In this document: positions 25,601-37,876 of the stretch, piece by piece | Layout of the letters: each line of letters opens with the position of its first letter | Numbering within the stretch: the first letter of the stretch is position 1 | Assembly: GCA_009741485.1 (NCBI GenBank) | Contig: CM019216.1 | Coordinates: forward strand, 50,049,792 to 50,113,791 | DNA: 64,000 nt | DNA from: Malurus cyaneus samueli | Taxonomy: Eukaryota; Chordata; Aves; Passeriformes; Maluridae | Direction: 5' to 3' | The notes under the pieces: model-generated | Told to the model about the DNA's origin: nothing | Databases searched by the model: none | The model's input: only the letters and a program-made list of their open reading frames with translations | Made by a program: the position numbers and the translations under genes

Positions 25601-27858
25601 CTGTGGATGAGATAACACAGGTTACAGATGACAGACAGTACAACAAAGGAACTTCTCAGAATGTCATTTTGAGATGGAGAATGATTAATTCAAAAAAATA
25701 CCATGTCCCACTTGCCTGTTACACAGCCGCTTGGTCTCACATTTCTTCTTTGCTGGCCCCTGGTGGGTCGTCCTCCTGCAGCCTGGCAGCTGATCAGCAT
25801 TTAACAGGCTGACAGCTCTTCACTCACAAGAAGAGGAAAGCAAAAAGATTGAGACATTTTTCCATCTTGTTTGATTGTCAGTAGTGGTGTCCTTAGGAGC
25901 TCTCAAAATATCTTATGCCTCTGAGCATTCAACAGATCTAAACCATCTCATAGTTGCTTTCTAAATCTGCTTACACTTTCTGAATCTGACAAGGTGGTAC
26001 CGTGCTTTGACACCTTGCTATGTCTCATTCTGCCTTTTTAGTGCTCTGATCTTCTTTCTGGCAAATTCTCCTCTTGCCTCTTTTCTGAAACTCTCTAGGA
26101 AGAGAATTAAACTCCTATTTGAATCATTAACCGTGTCTTTCTAGAAAATTGAGAAGCATGTCATGCTACCATCTTGAAGATTACATCTCCAAAAACGGAA
26201 TATCTTTTTCTATTTTTGCCTCCTTGTACTTTCATTGCAAGTAGCCAGTCCTACTCATCTGGCCCCAGGCATTCAAAGAAGGTTTATATCTCCAGTTTCT
26301 CCAGTCCTGAGAACCAAAGAATTCTTTCGCTCTCTTCACAAAATGGAAACTCTCATCTTTTCTGTCTTGACTGTAACCAACTTCTCCTCATCTTCCTGAA
26401 ACTTAACTCATGCTGCTGCAGTTGATTAGATGTCTGTTGCTTTCAAGCATGTTAGAGTATTCTTAATCTCTGTTGAATCAGCTGCTTGTAACAAATGAAG
26501 TATTTTTTTTTTTTTTCATTTTTCAAACCCATTGATGTCTTTTGTTTCCAGCTTACTTATTGTAGAGGTTATTTTGTGTGTTTAAACTATTTCTCCTCAT
26601 ATGTGACAGGCACAATTGTTTAGGTAATTGCCATCATATATGGAATTCCCTCCCAAAAGTATTCCATGGTTTTGTTCTTGGGACCAGTTGTGTGTGTTCT
26701 GCCCAGTCTTGGAAGTCTAGTGAGAAGTGGACACTTTGCACTGTCTAGACAATGACCTGAGGACAATATTAATATCTGTCTTATTATTTACCTGTTTTAA
26801 GACCACCACAACAAAAATGAGCCAACTCTACATTTATCTGGGTATCATAGCCATTCTGCATAGAACAGTCTTGTTCTTTGCTCTTTGTTCTTACTGTTTA
26901 TTTGCCTTTTTTTAAACTTCTTGTAATAAGGTTCTAACACATTATGAAAACTGTTTACTTCTTGCACATTATGTTTGTTTATAGTTCTTTGTAGAACCAG
27001 TTACAGATTTGTGACCTTAATACCTTTTTCAGCAAAAAAGGCATAATAATGCCAGTTGAAAGGAAAAGCCTTTCAAATATATCTTTTAAGGAAAGATGTT
27101 TGTGGTAACAGAAGAGGTTGCATTAGAATCAAAAGCAAGTCTGGTATAATTTTTACCATGAAACTGTACTGAAGGCAGATCACTTCTTCCCTTTTTTCTC
27201 CTTTCACATTTGTATTTGGTACAGTGATAAAATTCTTTTTACTGTATACTGTTCACCCTGGGTAGCAATTGAAGCCCTGGTTAATGTTCATAAAGGAAAG
27301 GCTGGAAAACATGATCTGTTCAAAGGAATCTTCCTATTCACCAGTGAACCAGAATGAACAGTCTGGGTGGGTTGAAATACATCTCAAGAGCTGCTGGCTG
27401 GTTGTTTGAGGATAAATTGTTTGCTTGGTGTTGGTTGGGAATATGCTTTTTAAATGTGTGCTAAGTAAATGCTTTGTGAATGTAGAAGACATTAACATGG
27501 AAATATGATAGTAAGGAACATCACTGGGGATATAGAATCACTGTGAACAGTTCTCAAGTAAAATTAAGCTGGAGGCTGTACATTCTCTGGTCTTGACTAC
27601 AGTAGATAAGCAGCAATTAAAATGGAAAATTGTAGGAAATATTGTAATAACTGCTGCATGGATGAAATGCATCAAGAGGATTTAAATGACTGCATCCTAT
27701 AGTCAGAATCAGGTTTTGCTAGATATATGAAGGACGTAGAGAAGCCACTCTATACTATAACATTCATTGTTTAGGAAAGAAAGAAGTGTTGTTGTATATT
27801 AGCCATATTAAGTATGTATAATTTCCATTTTGATCAGCACAGTATAACTTTGTCCTCA

Positions 27859-28020
27859 CATGCTTCAGTCAATATTCTAAAATTATTATTATATTTTCTA
27901 AATAATATGCTTCAGTCAATATTAAAATTATTATTTATTAAATAATATTTAATAATTATGAAATATAATTATCATTATTTATAAATTAATATTTAATATT
28001 CCAAAATATTATTTATTTTA
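27859..28020. repeat. AT-rich patch with a direct repeat
   Basis: The segment is nearly pure A/T and contains two copies of ATGCTTCAGTCAATATT, starting at about 27860 and 27907 (47 bp apart), each followed by AAATTATTATT-type sequence. Multiple TAATATTT/AATATTA inverted motifs could form hairpins. Confidence 0.8.
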
Positions 28021-28621
28021 GCTTGTAAAGTATATTTTTGGCTTTGAATCTTCAAGAATGCTTTTTAAATGTTCTTATACAGTAATTCTATATAATATGT
28101 TACTGAGCAATATAAAAAAGAGAAACTTAAGACTAATCATGGGGTATTGATAAAATAAACTGATGAAAATGCCTCTAGGTTTTGTAACTGAAACGCAATG
28201 ATTTTAACCCTGAACTTTTCCACCTGTGTTCAATCCATCCTAGTAATAGCTAAACTTGACCATTGCTGATATTGCAGTTTTCCATATGGAAGCCTAGGTC
28301 CATTAGAGCTGCACTGTACCCCAGTGATTAGGGCTTTTTCAATGAATTGGTACTCTTGTTTCTAGCTCTAATGGCTAGATTTTAACAAATAGTCATTTTA
28401 TTTGGCTTTTAAGCACTGCAAGAACTGTGACATTTGGAACCTGTCAGAGTTTAGTGACTCAGTCTTCAGGTCATGCTATCATTTTTTCCCCTATTGCTTC
28501 TTTATGGATGATATAATCCCAATGACAAATGCTTATTTTTGCTGAAAAACTTCCTCAGACATTTTAGGATAGGTAAGATCCAGACACCTTGATCTTTATT
28601 CAGGCTTTGTAGTACATTGCT

Positions 28622-28745
28622 CAGCAAGCAGTCCCACTGACTTCCATGAGATAATTTTTGAAATTTATACACTGTTGAACAGGAGTGAAAATGAAATGAC
28701 AAGAGGCCAGTCCTAGGATTGCAGGTTTTATAAGGGTCTGGTGCA
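28622..28745. repeat. Possible ancient amniote interspersed repeat
   Basis: The segment contains GCAGTCCCACTGACTTCC and, downstream, AGTCCTAGGATTGCAGG. Both resemble a module repeated in many reptile and bird genomes in the 3' region of old LINE/SINE families. The similarity is short and family and orientation cannot be fixed by eye. Confidence 0.3.
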
Positions 28746-30487
28746 TGCTTTTGCATGCATTTATTTTTGTGCAGTTTTGAAAGACTGCTGGGCTACTAAA
28801 AACTAACTGGTAAAACTCATATTTCAAGATGACTCATTCTCTAGGAACACTTTCAAAGCCTTTCTATGCTGAAAGATGGGACAGAAACTGATAATATGCA
28901 GGGAGAAATCAGGGAATAACAGCTTTGTCAAATAAAGCCCCATTCAAACAAGACCTGTGAAGTTATAGACCAAAAGCAAAAGATGTGCTACTTCTGAAAT
29001 ACCAATTAATTGAAATACCAGTTAGTTACAACAAAAACAAGAGACAGACCTGAAACATCTGCCCTGAATTGGAATGTAGTTAGACTGTTGACATAATGCA
29101 CATTCTATATGCACTACAGCAGCCTAATCAAAAATTACCAGTGGGATGCTGAGAGGAATTTACACACTGTGTAACACAGGAAGAGCTGAGATCTCACAAG
29201 AGCTGTAAATGAAAGAAGGCGTGGAGCCAAATTAAGTACACAGACTAACTGTATCAACAAGCGTGAGAGCTGGAAGAAGATATGACAGGTAGTGGTCTCC
29301 TGCCTTCCTCTCTCTCATGTGGAGTGTGAGGTCTCTTGGTAAGTGGTGTGCTGAGGTTATCCATACCTGTGTGTGCTGTATAGAAATGGTGGGGCTGGGA
29401 TGGTGACAGTGGAGTTTCAATATGATCTCTCTTCCTAAACTGCATAGAAAGGAGGCGCAGGAGAAGGGATGGTTCTTGTTGGGAAGCTAAAAGTGGATGG
29501 AGTGGGCAATGAAGAAGATACTATAGATTTAAATGAGTATTTGGGAGTTCCGTACTGAGACATTTAATTGAATTTGGGCTTGCTGAGACTTGATGTGTGA
29601 GATATAGGCTCCTGAAGCTTTCAAATGAGATGGGCTCACCTCTAGAGTAGACTTGCCTGTGTCTTTCACTGCTGGGCCCTGGAGTATAGCCACATATTTT
29701 CATCTGGAAGGAACAAAAGTTTCTCTGTTCCAGATTGTCCAGTTAGGATTTATCCAGTTATACATTTATCCAGATTACAAGAGTTTGTGGCCTGCTGTGC
29801 TGTAGGGCCTTGATGGTAGCTGTGTGAGAGGAGAATAACTCAGAAATTTAAGAATCAGCTGAGCCAAAGGCATCAAAACCCATGGAGCACATCACTTTGA
29901 GATAGTAAGTAACAGAAATTTCATGCACTGAATTTCTGTATATAATTAGGACAGATCAAGAAGGTGACAGTCATTATGATGTACTACAGGAGATCAAAGA
30001 GGCTGCAAGGTTAGAGTAGACAGATTGAATTTCACCTCTCTATAGATTAAGAGATAATATAATTTAAAACTCCTGTAGGTGGCTGCTTCTTCAAATAGCT
30101 AGTTAGAGAAGCCATAAAAAGGAGAAGCACCTCTGGATTTATGCATGAGGGACTGTTTTAGAACTCTTCTCCTGAAGGGCAGTCAAATTCAACATTCTTG
30201 TAGGAATGAGAAAGCCTCCCTGAAAAACAACTTAATCAAAACAAGAAAACCTATAAAAGGAAAATAAAAATGAACAATCCAAGACTGCTAATGGTAAGCT
30301 TAGGGTTTATAGACTCTATATTAGACATTCAGAGTGGATGCATTTCTCTGGTTCAAAATTATTCAAGCAATGCAATTAAGCTAAAAAAAAGATACATCTA
30401 TTTAAACAATAAAACAAAACTCTCTGAAAATCAGAAGTTATTTCCAACTAGGAATAATAGAAAAGAATATAAACTGTGACAGATTCC

Positions 30488-30520
<33 letters not shown>

Positions 30521-30549
30521 TACTAATAATAATAATAATAATAATAATA
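30488..30549. repeat. Compound microsatellite (AGTA)n(AAT)n
   Basis: About eight AGTA units (30488-30520) are followed directly by about eight AAT units (30524-30549). Both arrays are uninterrupted, so they are likely length-variable. Confidence 0.95.
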
Positions 30550-31189
30550 TCATTCCTAATAATAAATACACATATTTTAAGGAAAATTTTCTAAATACTT
30601 AGATGCTGCTAAGAAGTACTTATTCTGATAAATCAGAATCAAACAGACTACTGTATGCAGAGGGAATTAAATATGGTTTAGGTGGAATCAAGTTATAAAT
30701 GGACACCTCAAGAAAGAAAGGAACAGCAAAAAAACTGTGAATAGAATAGCTCAGGGAATTTCCCACTTGCGAGTCTTTGTTCATAGGGACAAGTCAGAAG
30801 AACTGGCTCAAACAGAAATTTGAGGTTTAAAGCAAGCTGATAAATGCAGAATAAAAATTTGTCAGGCATATAGTGTATTTATTCATGGGTTCAGGATGAG
30901 TTGAGTTGTTGAAAATTGAGTTGCTTGAGGCATTAAATATAGCTTATAATATTTTTTAAAACAGTCATTAATATTAAATAGACATTGTTTATCCAAAAGA
31001 AACAGGGTTCCAGGAAACTAGAATCAGGTCTGGTTTCTGTTCCAAGCAAATAACTGGAACTACAAGAAATTATTTATACCATTTCTGAAATGTGGCAAAA
31101 ATGGGCAAAACTCAAGACCGGGATTTTATGTAGAGGACAGTCTGCCTTTTGAATCTGTTTGAAGGAATAAATGAATATGTGAACAAAAG

Positions 31190-32165
31190 CTCATTTGATT
31201 AATATTGTATTTTGATTTTCAAAAGGTTTTGACAAGAGCTTTTACCAAAATTCACAAAAGAAAGTGCAATAGAATAAGGAGAAAAGGTTCTTTCATGGCT
31301 TTAGTACTTGGTTAAAAGAATAAATGGACCATTTTCACAGTGATGATCAATATGAACTGTTGAAAATATTCATATTTAACCTGGAGAAGGGATGAGTAGG
31401 AAGGTGACAAAGTTAGCAAGTACAAAATCTTTCAGCATAGAAAAATGAAAGAACTGCAGAATGTTCAGAAGGATCTCAAGATAGTCAGTGGCAGGGTAGT
31501 AAAGTAAATGATGAATTTTTGTAGCAATTATAGGAAAAGTAGAACACTGAGAAAAGTAGTTCTACTTATACAGTGATTTCAGTGATATCTGAATTAGACA
31601 CTACCAGTTGTGGAACAGCTCTTGGAATTACCTTAGACTGTACCTCACATCTGTCAACTCAGTTCTGTCTCAGCAGTAGACAAAAACTTCAACAGGGCAT
31701 TGGGAAATATTACTGTTGAAAAAAAAAAAACAAAAAACCAAAAAAACCTGAAAAAGATCATCAGGAAAACCAATCAAACCAGTCTCTACAGTATGCACTC
31801 CCTTCTTAAATAATTTATTAGAACTGGAAACAGTGCAGAGAAGGACAACAGCAAGCCACACCAAGCAGTTTCTGCATAGAAATATTGTTAGGAGTTTGTG
31901 GCATATAAGGTAAAAATGTCATGTAGGGTATGATGGAGGTCTATTGAAATCATGGATGACACAGATACAGTGAGTGGTTGCTTGCTCTTTTCTATGATAT
32001 GACAATTAGATGGCAATAAACAGAGATTTAACACACTGTGTTTTCTTTCACACTATACAAGGCTAAATGTGGAACTCCCTGCTAGGGAACCTTATGGATT
32101 CTGAAAGTAAAAGCGTGTTGAAAGGCCTTTGGATGAATTAATGGAAGGGAATGTTTTCAGGGACT
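31190..32165 (+). mobile_element. Degraded CR1/L3-like LINE (old)
   Basis: Scattered but collinear matches to ancient CR1/L3-type LINEs occur in order: TTTTGACAAGAGCTTTTACC, AAGGATCTCAAGATAGTCAG, CAGTGCAGAGAAGGACAACA, GTATGATGGAGGTCTATTGA, TGTGGAACTCCCTGC and TTGGATGAATTAATGGA. Order and spacing match the reverse-transcriptase C-terminus through the 3' end. Heavy divergence implies an old insertion. Confidence 0.6.
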
Positions 32166-32447
32166 GTTAAAAGCAAGGAAATAGGGATAAGTTTGATTTT
32201 TCAAGTCTTCTAATATGCAGATTTCTGGAAACTCAGAATTCAAATCACTGTACACTTACCCTGTTCTTACATGGTTCATTTTAGCCTTCCTCAGATGACT
32301 CTGAGTTAAACAGATGGTGGTGTGAGCAGCAGTAAACACCCCTATATTAAACCTACCAAAGGTGTTGCTTTGAACACTCTAACACACGTATCTGGCAATA
32401 ATAATGATAAATGAAATATAACTCATGTTTTCTCCCTCTTCCTGTAG

Positions 32448-32608
32448 ATATGTTGCCTGGCTTCTGTCACTGCAAGACTGGCTATGCAGGAGAAAGCTGC
32501 AATCAATGTTCCTTGGGTTATACAGGATATCCTGAGTGCCTACCCTGCAACTGCTCCCTCGAGGGTAGTGAAAATGATGACCCCTGCATAGGTCCCTGCA
32601 TCTGCAAG
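32448..32608 (+). CDS. LAMA2: LAMA2 exon (human exon 10 equivalent), LE3/LE4 repeats
   Basis: This 161-bp exon is 2 bases plus 53 codons, entering in phase 1 and leaving in phase 0. It finishes laminin EGF-like repeat 3 (PGFCHCKTGYAGESC, YTGYPEC) and opens repeat 4 (CNCSLEGSENDDPC, GPCICK). The N-C-S sequon matches human N470 by position. The acceptor is a clean pyrimidine tract (tctccctcttcctgtag, ends 32447) and the donor is gtatgc at 32609. The cysteine pattern is complete. It follows the largest fully contained intron (about 8.5 kb), which is rich in retroelement fragments. Confidence 0.96.
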
Positions 32609-35600
32609 GTATGCATGTCAAATTCTTCTGAGCCATAGAAAGATACTCTTGATACTGAAAGATTGCAGTTAATGCTTTTCTATCATGCAGCAGTATTCCA
32701 CTGTTCTACTTAGCTGTGTTATTATCTGTGTTAGCCACTTGTCACACAACACTTGTTCTTGGTCCTATAAAATCCTAGATGGTCTTATGTCTTCTCAGAA
32801 CTCACTGCAATCAACCTATTTACCAAGGAGCATGCTGCCAGTCATACAAGTCCTTAGAAATCTGTTTTGAAGGGGTGCTTACAAAGCCTGTGAATCATCT
32901 ATCCTCATCGACACAGAAACTATATGTTTGCAGTGTTGTGGAATCTAAAACTAACCTGTAAATTTGACTTTGAAAAGAGAAAATGAAGTGAACTGATGAT
33001 TTGCTAAAATGAGAAAGTTGCCTTTTAGGAGTAGTCATTAGGGATATATGACATTCTTTCCTGCCTTGGGACAGTTCTTTAGAAATCTGTAACACGTTTA
33101 AAATATCAAAATCTATCCTTTCTGTAGAATGAATTTCTCAATATCCAGGAAGAAAATTTAAGATGGTTTTTCTCTATGTGCCGTTGTGTACCTCCACCAA
33201 ACCGTATTTTGATATTATCTTGAAATAAAAAACATTTTAAAGCACATGCATCCACATAAAAAATATCTAGCTCTCAGAAAGCCTTTAGAAATGGTTGTGC
33301 TTCCTAAGTCACAGTTGTTAGTGACCATGAATATGCCTAAAGGACAGCTTACTGTACTGTGGATCAATTTTTCTGTACTGTACTTGTGGGAATTTCCTTC
33401 CAAAATTTAATTAACAGAATTAGTCACAAATGAGAATTTAAAAATACTTACATGACATCCTTAAATACAGACATGTACAAGAAATGCCTCACTCTCATGC
33501 TGCGAACACATGCAAAGCTCTGGTTTGACAGCTGAATAGCACTGAAATCTACTCAGAGAATTAACCTTATCCTCACTTTATGTAACAGCCACGTGCTCTC
33601 TGTCAGAAATAAAATCATCCATATCACATTTCTAATTATTTAGCCATCGAGTCTAGAAGATCATAAAAGGGTGCTTTTGCTATGTTCTGGCTTGAAATTG
33701 AGCTTTGATGAGGGTGTGTTATGCTAAATACCAGATAACTACTGCTTAATGATTCTTATGATATTATTTGTGTAAAGCCAAACTGACCTGTGAGTACAAT
33801 CAGACCAAAAAGAACAAATAAGAAATAGAAATAAATGTTCCTACCCCAGTTCTCATTATATGTGCTTTTCCCTCAGTATTCATCTTTTGTCTTCTTTGTG
33901 CTCCTCCAATCTCTTTTCAAGTGCCTGTGAGAGTAAAATGGTACCTTTTGTGGATAGCTGGGATACAAACACATTTATTTTCACAAGCAATATTCAAATT
34001 CAAATCAAAGCAGAGTGTGGTCAAAGGGACACTGAAATCATCAGATTAGTTATGCTCCATATGAAGAAGAAAGTGGGATGTCTGGTTAATAGCAGTTCTT
34101 AGGAAAAATGCTTCCCTTCTTTTAATCACATCTTTCAATTACCTATGATGGGCTTTAAATTTGCTAAAGATAGTTTTCTTGTAAAGGAAATTGCTGAAAA
34201 GCCATTCTAACTGTAAGCAGCAAAATGCAACAAAGTGGGTATTAGATTGTTATCCTTACCACATTAACTAAACTAAAATACAGAAAGGGGGGAGAGCCTT
34301 TTCCCACTAATTATTGCAGCTTATTGAAGGTGTGTGGTCAGTCTCATCTTTGGATAGCTTAATACTGGACTGGAAAGGTTTGACAAATACATAGGGTTGC
34401 AGAAACATTTGCTGAAGAATAGGTTAGATCTCCTTTCCAACTTGGAGCTTTATTTTATCTATTATTCACTGAATTTACTTCCTACTCAATAAATTCTGCA
34501 GATTTTACTCATAGATGATGTTTGTGACTGCAGAGTGGGAGACTTTGCATTTAAACCCATACTTTTGCTTTGCAGCTCTCTTTTTATTTTCCCCTTCCCA
34601 CTCTGTACACACTAAGCACATCTACACAGTGTGAAATTTTTGAAACCAGTGTTCATAATTCTAGTTTCTTTAATAATGAGTGACAGTATTTCTGTGCCTA
34701 GATGTTGCCCACATTATTTTTCACATGAAGCATGAGTAACCGGTTGATTTTGACATACCTGTGGCAGTAATATGCATTGATTAACCCTGAGATTTCTGGA
34801 GCAAGTGTAAAATTGCCAGTCTTGAGATTAATGAGATGTTGAAGTTAAATGTAGTTGACTGAAAACCTTGAGTTGTATTAAAGATATTTGTGGTTTGTTT
34901 AATCTGTATGATGTTATTGAAGGCAAGGATAGATAGACCATAGCAATAGAGACAGAACAAAGTTATTTTGCTACCCACATTGTTACTGTATAATTAGTGG
35001 TGAAAACCATGCAACATTTTCGTTGTATCTTTTTTTTTTTTGCCTGTCCTTGCCCGTTCCCACACACTCTATCTATTTTCTCTTATTTCATGTGTGCCAT
35101 CCTTTTCTCTCCATACCTTCACCTCCTTTGCCCTGCTTTTTCCATCTTTGCTACATCTTAACCAGGAGGCTATCAAATGGCTTTCAGTGAATTTACTTCA
35201 GATCTGTGTATTTTGAGCTACCCTAGACTACACAGCGTAGGCAGGCTTTTTATAATGTGTTCATTCTCTGCTGATGTAGAGCCAACAGTTCAGTCCTGTG
35301 TGCATACAGGAGTGCTGTCTCCAGGGTTAAAGAGACTGTGCATTATGCTTCTGAAAGGGGAAGGATTTTCTGAGCTATGATGGGGAAAATCCTGAATTAC
35401 TAAGCCAGCACCATATCATGAGCCTCCTGCAACACACTCCTTGTAGGAAATATAGCTTCAATTTTGCCTATAGGACAAATTGATTTATAGTGTAAAATAG
35501 GAGGATTTAACGCACAACATAAGCTTTCTATGAGAAATATAATCACCAAATGCTAAGTTTAGAACAGCTCATGTATATTTAGTGCCTGTCTTTCTGCAGG

Positions 35601-36143
35601 GGAAGTGTGTGCAAACATGGCTGCATGGCTGACAAAAGCATGTAGTTATGAAAAGAAGTGCAGCCCTTTTAGCACTTGTATTTATCCTCAATTCAGCTAT
35701 TAATGATAGACCTCTGAAGAACTGATACTGTGAGTGATTAGTGTGGCTACTGCTGTGTTGCTGTAGTTTGCATCAGTTAGATGTGCATGGATTTTATCAT
35801 CTTCACCTATGTACTGCAGTTGTTGAGGTCGTAACATTGTGCCATACTTCCTTCCCCTCTGAGACTCTCAAGTGTAATGGATATAAATTAGCTTTATTCC
35901 CTGAAATAAAGTATGTCCATTCATAGAGAAGAAAAATGACAACTCTTTTAATGTCCAAATTACATGTCCTGTTTTTTACATGCAGCCACATAGTACTCTT
36001 TATTGTGTAAAGGATTTGCTACTAGCATTAACCAATAAGTGTTTTCTATAAATGTCTTTAGAGTCCTGTTGAAGAGTAAAAAATCAGTGATCTCCAATTT
36101 TCATCCATGACAACTTAAGTTATACTCTAATGTGCCTTTCTAG
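32609..36143 (+). other. LAMA2: LAMA2 intron 10
   Basis: This intron of about 3.5 kb is phase 0, with gtatgc donor and ctttctag acceptor. I recognise no repeat family, exon or RNA gene; only short runs such as the T tract near 35032-35041 stand out. Confidence 0.88.
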
Positions 36144-36284
36144 GAACATGTGGAAGGAGAAAACTGTGATCGTTGCAAACCAGGTTTCTTCAACCTTCAG
36201 CAAAATAATCCTGAAGGCTGTGAGGAATGCTTCTGCTCTGGGAAAACAAACACCTGCACACACTCTCACTTCACCTACAGAAAT
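36144..36284 (+). CDS. LAMA2: LAMA2 exon (human exon 11 equivalent), LE4 and start of LE5
   Basis: This 141-bp exon encodes 47 residues and is phase 0 at both ends. It reads [19 protein letters not shown], then GCEE, which closes laminin EGF-like repeat 4. [10 protein letters not shown] is the short first part of LE5, which in alpha chains is interrupted by the laminin IV domain; it falls at about human residues 518-527. The exon ends HFTYRN before donor gtaagg at 36285; the acceptor is ctttctag (ends 36143). No break is present. A symmetric phase-0 exon is skippable in frame, but loss would remove LE4 cysteines. Confidence 0.96.
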
Positions 36285-37702
36285 GTAAGGAAAATCATAC
36301 TATACCAGCACATGTCATTGCTTTTGTGTTTTTGTGTGTTGTCACCATTGTCACCAGGTTTCTTCATATTAGAAAATCATGCATGTTCTTTATGCCCCAT
36401 ATGACTTCATGTTCCTTATGCTACTGGAGCGATTGTACAATTCTATGATATTTTTCATTTATCCAAGAGAAAATGCTTATAAGCTTTGTCTCTCTTTGTG
36501 AGAAAGTTCTGAAATAGAGCAGTTAGAACAGCGAAAAGCACAAAAGAAGCTATAACAATAAAAAATGAAGCCATATGCATAAACACAGTCCTGGAGTGTG
36601 CATACATAACCACTCCTGTGCTAAATGCACCATATCCATAGGGCAACCTCTTTTCCAGGTAATTACAAAATTTTTAGACCTGGAATAATTAAGAATTTCA
36701 AAGCACTAAATGTACTACACACAGCTTAAGTAAGAAAAAGGAATGCCTTGCAGGGGGCATTTTGAATGCATTTCCTTTTTTAGCTGCATTCCTAGGAAAG
36801 GATGTGAGAGGGAGGTGAACCTACTGTTCTTATTTGTACTGTAGAAAAATGTCTTTAGCCTGCAAATATTCTCTAAACTGGAAATCAGTTCTCAAAGCCC
36901 AGACACTGATTCCACTGAAATGGATGTATGCTACATATTCATGCCTGTTGATTGAGTTTGGGAAATGTGTTCCAAGTCTACTAGCTCCTGATTTTGGCCA
37001 TATTGTTATGCTGGAAGCCCGCAGATAATACCATATATGTCTAGTGTTCTCATTTACATTGCAGCAACTGGGAAATTTTCCATTTCATGGCTGAGCTCAT
37101 TTATTGTTTTGCTTGTGTCCAGACTCCAGAAGCCGTCCTTGTATGAACAGTGTGCTCTTCTCTGCTGGTTTATTTCTAGTTATGGGAATTCAGAAATTCA
37201 AGTTCTGGTGCTTTCCAGCACCAAAAAAGTATAAAAGTATAAAAAATATATTTGAACTTGTAAGTTGTAAAGTTCTAGATTTGAAAATTATTATAAATTA
37301 TGTTGCCTACAGCAATCAGAAAATGTATATCCATTGGTCAGCTCGTCTTTGGTACAGTCTGTGACTGATACTGTTTAGTAAAAACTTGTGTAATATTTAT
37401 AGATATTCTTGCCCATATGTTTGTACGATAGAATTTCTTTCTTGTTCTGGATCATGAAGCACAGAACACAAATACTTGCAATTACTTCAGACTCAGAAGT
37501 TATAACTCCCAGTCACATACAATAAGAAATGTTTGCTGTTGCTACTTTGTGTTTTGTTTGGTTCCTACACTGCTATTAAACCTAATCAGGTTTTTTTTTT
37601 TTTAATGAAAAAATGAGAGGCTGTGACTGCTGAAATGACCAATGTCCTGATTCTTATTGTAATGTGGTATTTATTTATTTATTTATTTTCCTATCATAAT
37701 AG
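36285..37702 (+). other. LAMA2: LAMA2 intron 11
   Basis: At about 1.4 kb this is the shortest intron here, phase 0. It contains a T run near 37591-37602 and a TTTA microsatellite directly before the acceptor. Nothing else was recognised. Confidence 0.88.
37669..37690. repeat. (TTTA)n microsatellite before exon acceptor
   Basis: About five TTTA units end 12 bases before the AG (37701-37702) of the 37703 exon. They supply most of the T-rich sequence where a polypyrimidine tract would be. Confidence 0.9.
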
Positions 37703-37876
37703 ATAGAAGACATGAATGGTTGGTATCTGACTGACTTACCAGGTCTCATCAGAGTTATCCCCACGCAAAGGAGATTTGATGGGCATCAGCAGCTTAGCAT
37801 CAGCAACGTGGCTGCGCAAAAAGTGTTGCCGCAGATTTACTATTGGAGCGCACCCAGTTCTTATTTGGGCAATAAA
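37703..37876 (+). CDS. LAMA2: LAMA2 exon (human exon 12 equivalent), start of laminin IV type A domain
   Basis: This 174-bp exon encodes 58 residues, phase 0 at both ends: IEDMNGWYLTDLPGLIRV, then QQLSISNVAAQ, ending YYWSAPSSYLGNK. It is the beginning of the first laminin IV type A (L4/LF) globular domain inserted in LE5. The YLTDLPG and YYWSAP motifs point to alpha-2. The acceptor (cataatag, ends 37702) has a poor pyrimidine tract; a TTTA microsatellite sits 12 bases upstream. The donor is gtaagt at 37877. The next exon, expected to continue the L4 domain, was not found in the remaining 26 kb, so the reading stops here in the window, not in the gene. Confidence 0.96.

Larger units (their letters stand above)
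23926..32447 (+). other. LAMA2: LAMA2 intron 9
   Basis: At about 8.5 kb this is the largest fully contained intron, phase 1. It holds a G/T-rich tract just after the donor, an antisense ERV LTR (about 24720-25600), an AT-rich patch with a short duplication (27859-28020), a possible old repeat near 28620-28745, a compound microsatellite (30488-30549) and a degraded L3-like CR1 (about 31190-32165). Between these I see no gene: 25610-27850, 28750-30480 and 30550-31190 contain only short chance open frames. Confidence 0.88.

Noticed and set aside
25187..25646. Overlapping open frames of 120-143 codons on both strands
   Set aside because: They lie in the GC-richer antisense LTR; stops are rare there by composition, and no protein motif is visible.
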